From Rhizobiales bacterium Ga0077537 (GTDB lineage: Bacteria > Pseudomonadota > Alphaproteobacteria > Rhizobiales > Hyphomicrobiaceae), in assembly GCA_001464955.1 (NCBI GenBank), contig LNEM01000021.1, positions 62,001 through 126,000 on the forward strand: DNA of 64,000 nucleotides. The letters are read 5' to 3'. A program made the translations under genes and the position numbers. A model generated the notes under the pieces. The model was given only the letters and a program-made list of their open reading frames with translations. It was not told the origin of the DNA and did no database searches. This document shows, piece after piece, positions 59,169 through 64,000 of this stretch (positions within the stretch are counted from its first letter, which is position 1; every line of letters begins with the position of its first letter).

Positions 59169-59696
59169 TCAGTGCCCCTCGAACGCCATCAGCGCGTGTA
59201 CCTTGATCCCCTCGGCCTCGATCAGCTTGGCGCCACCGAGCTCCGGCAGATCGACGATGAACGCCGCCCCGAGGATCTCGCCGCCGAGCCGCCGGATGAG
59301 CTTCACGGCAGCCCCGGCCGTGCCGCCTGTGGCGATCAGGTCGTCGACGAGCAGCACCCGCTTGCCGTGCGAGAGCGCATCGACGTGCATTTCGACCGTA
59401 TCCGTCCCGTACTCCAGCGCATACTCCTGCTGGATCGTCTTCCAGGGGAGCTTTCCCTTCTTGCGCACCGGCACGAACCCGCAGCCGAGGCGATCGGCCA
59501 TCGCGCCGGCCAGGATGAACCCCCGCGCCTCGATCCCCGCGACCAGATCCACCGGCTCGGTGCGGTACGGCTCGCAGAGCCGCGCGATCGTCGCCTTGAA
59601 CCCCTGCGCATCGGCCATCAGCGTGGTGACGTCACGAAACATGATGCCCGGCTTCGGATAGTCGGGAATCGTTCGGACGAGACTTTTCAAATCCAT
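59169..59696 (-). CDS. apt: adenine phosphoribosyltransferase
   Basis: Converts adenine and PRPP to AMP, including adenine released from methylthioadenosine. In this 175-residue protein the PRPP-binding motif is VLLVDDLIATGGTAGAA, with the family opening IRTIPDYPKPGIMFRDVT-like (here VRTIPDYPKPGIMFRDVTTL) and GIEARGFILAGAMA. The start MDLKSLV is chosen because upstream codons look non-coding and a GGAG lies about 12 bases upstream. Pairing with mtnA fits one role in 5'-methylthioadenosine salvage. Confidence 0.95.
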   Translation of the reverse strand: MDLKSLVRTIPDYPKPGIMFRDVTTLMADAQGFKATIARLCEPYRTEPVDLVAGIEARGFILAGAMADRLGCGFVPVRKKGKLPWKTIQQEYALEYGTDTVEMHVDALSHGKRVLLVDDLIATGGTAGAAVKLIRRLGGEILGAAFIVDLPELGGAKLIEAEGIKVHALMAFEGH

Positions 59697-59972
59697 GGCC
59701 GTTTCTCTCCTCGACGGGGCCTGAGCCGCTTTCCGCCCTCTATTGGCGGCTCGCGCGGCCCGCCGCAAGTGCGCCCGCACGGGACGAGCGCCCGAAGTTG
59801 CGGCAGCCGGCAGCGCGGATCGTCGCCCCGGCACTTTTCTCTCGGCCGCCGCGAAACCCGAATATCGTCATAATGGTAAGACAACGTACATCGGCGTCCA
59901 CGACATTGAACCCGTTGATCGGCGCCGGTCTGCGATTGCGTCGCGGAATCGGGGAACGCCGGGAGAAGAGAC

Positions 59973-60359
59973 ATGGCCGAGCCCCGCTTCGCAAGCGACG
60001 ACGACGACCTGCCGCGCACCTTCCGGCGCGAGCGCGAGGCACGCGATCGGGAAGCTCGTGAACGCGAGATGGCGGCCGCTGCGGCGGCCCCTGCCGCCGA
60101 CGCGTTCGTGCCCTCGTCTCACGCCCAGGCCGACACCTACGGCTATGACTACCAGATGGCCGGTGACGGGCAGGTGACGGTCACGCGCCTGCGCATTCCG
60201 TTTCTGCATCTGGTCGCCTTCTTCCTGAAGGCGGTGGTGGCTGCCATCCCGGCGCTGATTCTCCTGACGGTGCTGCTTTGGGGCCTCGGCCAGGGCCTGA
60301 AGTCGTTCGTACCGGGTTTCCGCCACTTCGAGATCATCGTGAAATCCACGACGCCCTGA
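59973..60359 (+). CDS. small conserved membrane protein of unknown function
   Basis: A 128-residue protein. The N-terminal half is strongly charged (FRREREARDREAREREMAAA) and Ala-rich, with a GYDYQMAGDGQVTVTRLRIP segment. A single membrane helix follows (VVAAIPALILLTVLLWGLGQ), then a short conserved-looking tail, FRHFEIIVKSTTP. No function is known. GGAG lies 7 bases before the ATG. It is divergent from apt and 88 bases before the dimethylformamidase-like gene on the same strand, perhaps co-transcribed, though it does not resemble the known small subunit. Confidence 0.75.
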   Translation: MAEPRFASDDDDLPRTFRREREARDREAREREMAAAAAAPAADAFVPSSHAQADTYGYDYQMAGDGQVTVTRLRIPFLHLVAFFLKAVVAAIPALILLTVLLWGLGQGLKSFVPGFRHFEIIVKSTTP

Positions 60360-60447
60360 CGCCGGCTTGACGCGAACCCCTTGACGCCCTTCGAAATCCG
60401 GGGCGCACTTCCCGGACGATCACCACGTCCGAGAAGGAATCGCCTGG

Positions 60448-62700
60448 ATGCTGCCCATCGCCGGCTATGCCGACCGCCTGTCCGTCCGTCCCGGCGAGAA
60501 GATTGCGTTCAAGGTCTCGAGCCAGCTGGATGCCCCCTACGAGGCGCGCCTCGTGCGCGTCGTCTCGGGCGATGCCAACCCGAAGGGCCCGGGCCTCGTC
60601 GAGGAGCCGGTCGCAGCCTCGGTTGCCGGCACCTATCCCGGGCGCAACCAGCCCGTCCATCTAGGCTCCTATGGGCTGATCGACAAGACGACCGACCTCG
60701 CCACGCGCCCGGGACTGACGTTCGTCGCAACCGTCTGGCCGACGCTTCCCGGTGCCCGCAAGCGCCAGGGCGTGCTGTCGGCCTACGATCCCAACACCCG
60801 CATCGGCTTTGCCCTCGCCGTCGGCGAGGACGGCAGCGCCGAGGCGCTTCTCGGCACCACCCGCGTCAAGACCCGCCAGCCGCTCGAAAGCCGCCACTGG
60901 TACCGGATCGCCGCCACCTACGATCCCGCCGCCGGCACCTTGAGCATCTCCCAGGCGCGCCTCGTGCGCGGCAAGGTGCAGGGCTCCTGGACCAGCGCCG
61001 AGACGAAGCTCGAAGCCGGCCCGACCGGCCTGCCACCCGCCACCATGCCGTGGCTGATCGGCGCCCTCGGCGGCCACCCGGTTCGCGGCCATTTCAACGG
61101 CAAGATCGAGGCGCCGGCCATCTTCGGGGACGCCCTCGACACCGGCGCCATCGAGACGGCCCTCGCCGCTGGAGCGACCGCCCCCGCGCTCGTCGCCCGC
61201 TGGGATTTCGCCCGCGACTTCGACACGTTGCAAATCGCGGACATCGGACCCTCGGCAGCCCACGGCGTGCTCGTCAATCTGCCGGCCCGCGCCATGACGG
61301 GCGCGAACTGGAGCGGCCGCGAGATGTGCTTCCGCCACGCCCCGGCCGAGTACGGCGCCATCCACTTCCACGACGACGATCTCTATGATTGCGGCTGGTC
61401 GACCGACTTCACGTGGGAGGTCCCCGCCGGCACGCGCTCGGGCGTTTACGCCGTCCGCCTGAAATCCGGCGATGACGAGGACAACATCCCGTTCTTCGTG
61501 CTGCCGCCGAAGGGCAAGCGCACCGCCGACGTCTGCGTCCTGATGTCGACGTTCACCTACACCGTCTACCACAACCACGCCCGCCCCGAGGCCCGCACCG
61601 GCTGGTGGCGCGAGATGTGGAACAAGCAGGCCGCCGACTGGGGCGCCTACAAGGCCAACGCCTACGATCATCCCGAGTACGGCTGGTCCACCTATAACTA
61701 TCACACCGACGGCAGCGGCATCTGCCACGCATCGTGGCTGCGCCCGATGCTGACCATGCGCTCGGGCTACATCACCTACCCCGACGAGAAGATCCGCGGC
61801 TCAGGCCTCCGCCACTTCCCGGCCGACACCCATCTCATCTCTTGGCTCGAAGCCAAGGGCTACAGCTACGACGTGATCACCGACAAGGAACTCGACGAGG
61901 AGGGCGCCGAACTCCTGAAGCCCTATCGCGTCGTCGTGACGGGCTCGCACCCCGAGTACCACACCCCCGCCATGCTCGACGCCCTCGAGACCTATCGCGA
62001 CGGCGGCGGCCGCTTCATGTACCTCGGCGGCAATGGCTTCTACTGGAAGGTCGCGCGCCACACGTCGCTGCCAGCGGCGATCGAAATCCGTCGCGGCGAA
62101 GGCGGCATCCGTGCCTGGGCCGCCGAAGCGGGCGAATACTACAACGCTTTCGACGGCCAGTATGGCGGCCTCTGGCGCCGGAACGGCCGCCCGCCCCAGA
62201 ACCTCTGCGGCGTCGGCTTCACCGCTCAGGGCAACTTCGTCGGCAACCATTATCGCGTGCTGCCTGAGGGCCGAGCCTCCCGTGCCGGCTGGATCCTCGA
62301 GGGCATTTCCGGCGACACCTTCGGCGGCCACGGCCTTTCGGGGCACGGTGCGGCCGGCTTCGAACTCGACCGCACCGACGTTCGCCTCGGCACGCCGGCT
62401 CACGCCCTCGTGCTCGCCCGCTCGGAAGGCCACGAGCCGGAAGCGCCCTGGGTGCTCGTTCCCGAGGAGCAGCTCACCCATCTGACGACGATCCCCGGCC
62501 TGAAGCCCGCCGAGCTGATCCACGCCGATCTGACGTTCTTCGAGACACCGAACGACGGCGCTGTCTTCTCGACGGGCTCGATCACGTTCTGCGGTTCGCT
62601 GCCGACCAACGGCTTCGACAACGACTGCTCACGGCTCCTGAAGAACGTCCTCGACCGCTTCCTCGACCCGGCCGCGAAATTCCCGATGCCGAAGGCCTGA
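60448..62700 (+). CDS. N,N-dimethylformamidase large (beta) subunit-like protein
   Basis: A 750-residue protein matching the catalytic large subunit of N,N-dimethylformamidase, an iron enzyme that cleaves dimethylformamide to dimethylamine and formate. Its N-terminal third has a concanavalin-like (LamG-type) region (LSAYDPNTRIGFALAVGEDG onward). The catalytic half has STFTYTVYHNHARPE and STYNYHTDGSG, each with Tyr, and GSHPEYHTPAMLDALETYRD. From family knowledge, two Tyr and the Glu of HPEY are iron ligands. The small subunit (about 130 residues in characterised enzymes) was not recognised nearby. Another amide may be the substrate. Confidence 0.85.
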   Translation: MLPIAGYADRLSVRPGEKIAFKVSSQLDAPYEARLVRVVSGDANPKGPGLVEEPVAASVAGTYPGRNQPVHLGSYGLIDKTTDLATRPGLTFVATVWPTLPGARKRQGVLSAYDPNTRIGFALAVGEDGSAEALLGTTRVKTRQPLESRHWYRIAATYDPAAGTLSISQARLVRGKVQGSWTSAETKLEAGPTGLPPATMPWLIGALGGHPVRGHFNGKIEAPAIFGDALDTGAIETALAAGATAPALVARWDFARDFDTLQIADIGPSAAHGVLVNLPARAMTGANWSGREMCFRHAPAEYGAIHFHDDDLYDCGWSTDFTWEVPAGTRSGVYAVRLKSGDDEDNIPFFVLPPKGKRTADVCVLMSTFTYTVYHNHARPEARTGWWREMWNKQAADWGAYKANAYDHPEYGWSTYNYHTDGSGICHASWLRPMLTMRSGYITYPDEKIRGSGLRHFPADTHLISWLEAKGYSYDVITDKELDEEGAELLKPYRVVVTGSHPEYHTPAMLDALETYRDGGGRFMYLGGNGFYWKVARHTSLPAAIEIRRGEGGIRAWAAEAGEYYNAFDGQYGGLWRRNGRPPQNLCGVGFTAQGNFVGNHYRVLPEGRASRAGWILEGISGDTFGGHGLSGHGAAGFELDRTDVRLGTPAHALVLARSEGHEPEAPWVLVPEEQLTHLTTIPGLKPAELIHADLTFFETPNDGAVFSTGSITFCGSLPTNGFDNDCSRLLKNVLDRFLDPAAKFPMPKA

Positions 62701-62741
62701 TCCGGCCGCCGAAGCGATCCCCCCGGAGCGGAACGCCGCGC

Positions 62742-64000
62742 TTATCGCGGCTTTCCGACCGGTGCGACGTCCTCGATCTGCAGCTCGATGCGGTTCCGCC
62801 CGCCCCACGTGTCACGCCGGAGATTGCCCGCGACGTGGATCGGCATTCCGGCCGAACTCTGGATCAGGTCGCCGATGGGCTGCCCGACGGCCCGGAACGC
62901 GATCGCGTCGAGCTTCGATCCGTCGCCGCCTTCCAGCGTGCAGCGGATATGCGCCTCGCCCATTACCTTCGCGAACCGCACCCGGTGCGCCGGGAACGCG
63001 AACCTCGGCGCCGGATTGCCCTGGCCGAAGGGACCGGCCTTCTCGACGAGCTCCAGGAAATCCTCGTTGACGCCCTGTGGCGTCAGCGCCCCGTCGATCT
63101 CGAGCACCGTCGCCGTCCGCGCCGCACTCGACGTGTCGCGCAGCATCGCGTCGAACCGTGCCCGCACCTCGTCGATCTTGTCGCGCGCCACCGTGAGGCC
63201 GGCCGCCATGGCGTGCCCGCCGCCCTTGACCAGCAACCCCTCGGCCGTGAGGCCCCGGACCGCCGCCCCGATGTCGACGCCAGCGATGGAGCGGAGCGAC
63301 CCCGTTCCCGTGCCGCCCTTTTCCCACGCGATGACGCACGACGGCCGGCGGAACCGCTCCACGAGCCGTGACGCGACGAGACCCACCACGCCCTTGTGCC
63401 ATTCGTCCGAGCCCACCACCACGATCGGCAGGTCGGGATCGCTGTCGACGAGCCGGTCGGCCTCCGCCGTCGCCGCCTCCAGCATCCCCGTCTCGATGAT
63501 CTTCCGCTCCCGGTTGAGCCTGTCGAGGACGGCCGCGATTTTCGCGGCTTCTGTATCGTCGTCGATCGAGAGGAGCCGCGCCCCGAGCGCCGCATCCCCG
63601 ATCCGCCCGCCGGCATTGATCCGCGGCCCGATCACGAACCCGAGGTGATAGGGCGTCGGCGGCTGGTTGAGGCTCGCCGCGTCGAGCAGCGCCTTGAGCC
63701 CTGCGTTCTGCCGTTGCTTCATGATGTCGAGCCCGCGCACCACGAACGCGCGGTTTAGCGTGCGGAGCGGCACCACGTCGGCGACCGTCGCCAGCGCCAC
63801 GAGATCGAGCATGGAGAGGAGATCCGGCGCCGGCGTGCCTTTGCCGTAGTGCCCGCGCTGCCGCAATTCCCGCGCCGTCGCCACGAGCGCGAGGAAAGTG
63901 ACCCCGGCGGCGCAGAGATGCCCGAGCTCCGAAAGATCGTCCTGCCGGTTCGGGTTGACCACCGCGTCCACCGCCGGCAACCGTTCGTCCGCCTGATGGT
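62742..64000 (-). CDS. recJ: single-stranded-DNA-specific exonuclease RecJ, 5' end outside window
   Basis: The C-terminal 420 residues of a 5'-3' single-strand exonuclease used in recombination and mismatch repair. The window end cuts the gene just after the DHH-family motif: the last codons read HQADERLPAVDAVVNPNR. Visible are the DHHA1-type region with GHAMAAGLTVARDKID and KGGGHAMAAG, and the INAGGRIGDAALGARLL block. The OB-fold C-terminus ends RNRIELQIEDVAPVGKPR. It is convergent with the dimethylformamidase-like gene. Confidence 0.93.
   Translation of the reverse strand, partial: HQADERLPAVDAVVNPNRQDDLSELGHLCAAGVTFLALVATARELRQRGHYGKGTPAPDLLSMLDLVALATVADVVPLRTLNRAFVVRGLDIMKQRQNAGLKALLDAASLNQPPTPYHLGFVIGPRINAGGRIGDAALGARLLSIDDDTEAAKIAAVLDRLNRERKIIETGMLEAATAEADRLVDSDPDLPIVVVGSDEWHKGVVGLVASRLVERFRRPSCVIAWEKGGTGTGSLRSIAGVDIGAAVRGLTAEGLLVKGGGHAMAAGLTVARDKIDEVRARFDAMLRDTSSAARTATVLEIDGALTPQGVNEDFLELVEKAGPFGQGNPAPRFAFPAHRVRFAKVMGEAHIRCTLEGGDGSKLDAIAFRAVGQPIGDLIQSSAGMPIHVAGNLRRDTWGGRNRIELQIEDVAPVGKPR

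Noticed and set aside
57948-59873. A 641-codon plus-strand frame opposite mtnA and apt
   Set aside because: It is a shadow of two confident minus-strand enzymes, with no motif of its own.
62735-62751. GCCGCG-CTTAT-CGCGGC hairpin at the end of the dimethylformamidase-like gene
   Set aside because: Short stem and weak T-run, and it runs into the recJ stop codon region. Not strong enough to call a terminator.

Overview
The window is one continuous stretch of a GC-rich (roughly two-thirds G+C) alphaproteobacterial chromosome. Several things point to Hyphomicrobiales (Rhizobiales): the tolC-popZ-valS order, an alphaproteobacterial-type LexA box pair before an imuA-imuB-dnaE2 mutagenesis cassette, a SAM-II riboswitch before metX, the metX-metW / hisC-tyrA-chaC neighbourhood, and a rhizobial-type ThiO. 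I cannot fix the genus. No rRNA, tRNA, CRISPR array, prophage or transposase was recognised.

Layout. 0-3.5 kb: the end of an FkbM-type methyltransferase, a SAF-domain dehydrogenase coupled to a small membrane protein, and a CPBP membrane protease. 3.6-11.2 kb: valS, popZ and two tandem TolC-family outer membrane proteins, all on the minus strand. 11.4-20.6 kb: a di-iron hydroxylase, a divergent MFS/ArsR pair, thiO, a DUF1194 protein, an epoxide-hydrolase/SDR pair, a NIPSNAP protein and an L,D-transpeptidase. 21.0-27.3 kb: the SOS mutagenesis operon. 27.5-34.9 kb: gamma-glutamyltransferase, an orphan ParA with a basic-tailed partner, a BNR-repeat protein, thiSGE and a CHAD protein. 35-45 kb: an LLM oxidoreductase, O-antigen ligase, M20 peptidase, hemH, a RidA-like protein, a dihaem cytochrome c, a metallo-beta-lactamase-fold hydrolase, a redox-type adenylate cyclase and chaC. 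45-51 kb: tyrA/hisC divergent from riboswitch-controlled metX-metW, a methyltransferase and gloB. 51.1-54.4 kb: a repeat-rich, gene-poor patch holding two lower-GC genes of unknown function and one small protein. 54.4-64 kb: a secreted unknown, lipB, pncA, a DUF6152/DUF6644-like pair, mtnA and apt, an orphan dimethylformamidase large-subunit homologue, and recJ running off the window end.

Functionally most of the window is core metabolism: thiamine, methionine and SAM, histidine/tyrosine, haem, lipoate, glutathione and methylthioadenosine salvage. These are mixed with envelope functions and a few xenobiotic-type enzymes. The clearest regulatory findings are a promoter flanked and overlapped by two LexA sites before imuA, and a SAM-II aptamer followed by a terminator hairpin before metX. 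The least explained modules are the orphan ParA pair (29.3-30.8 kb), the two-gene cassette between shared repeats (51.7-53.2 kb), and the dimethylformamidase-like gene without a recognisable small subunit (60.4 kb).
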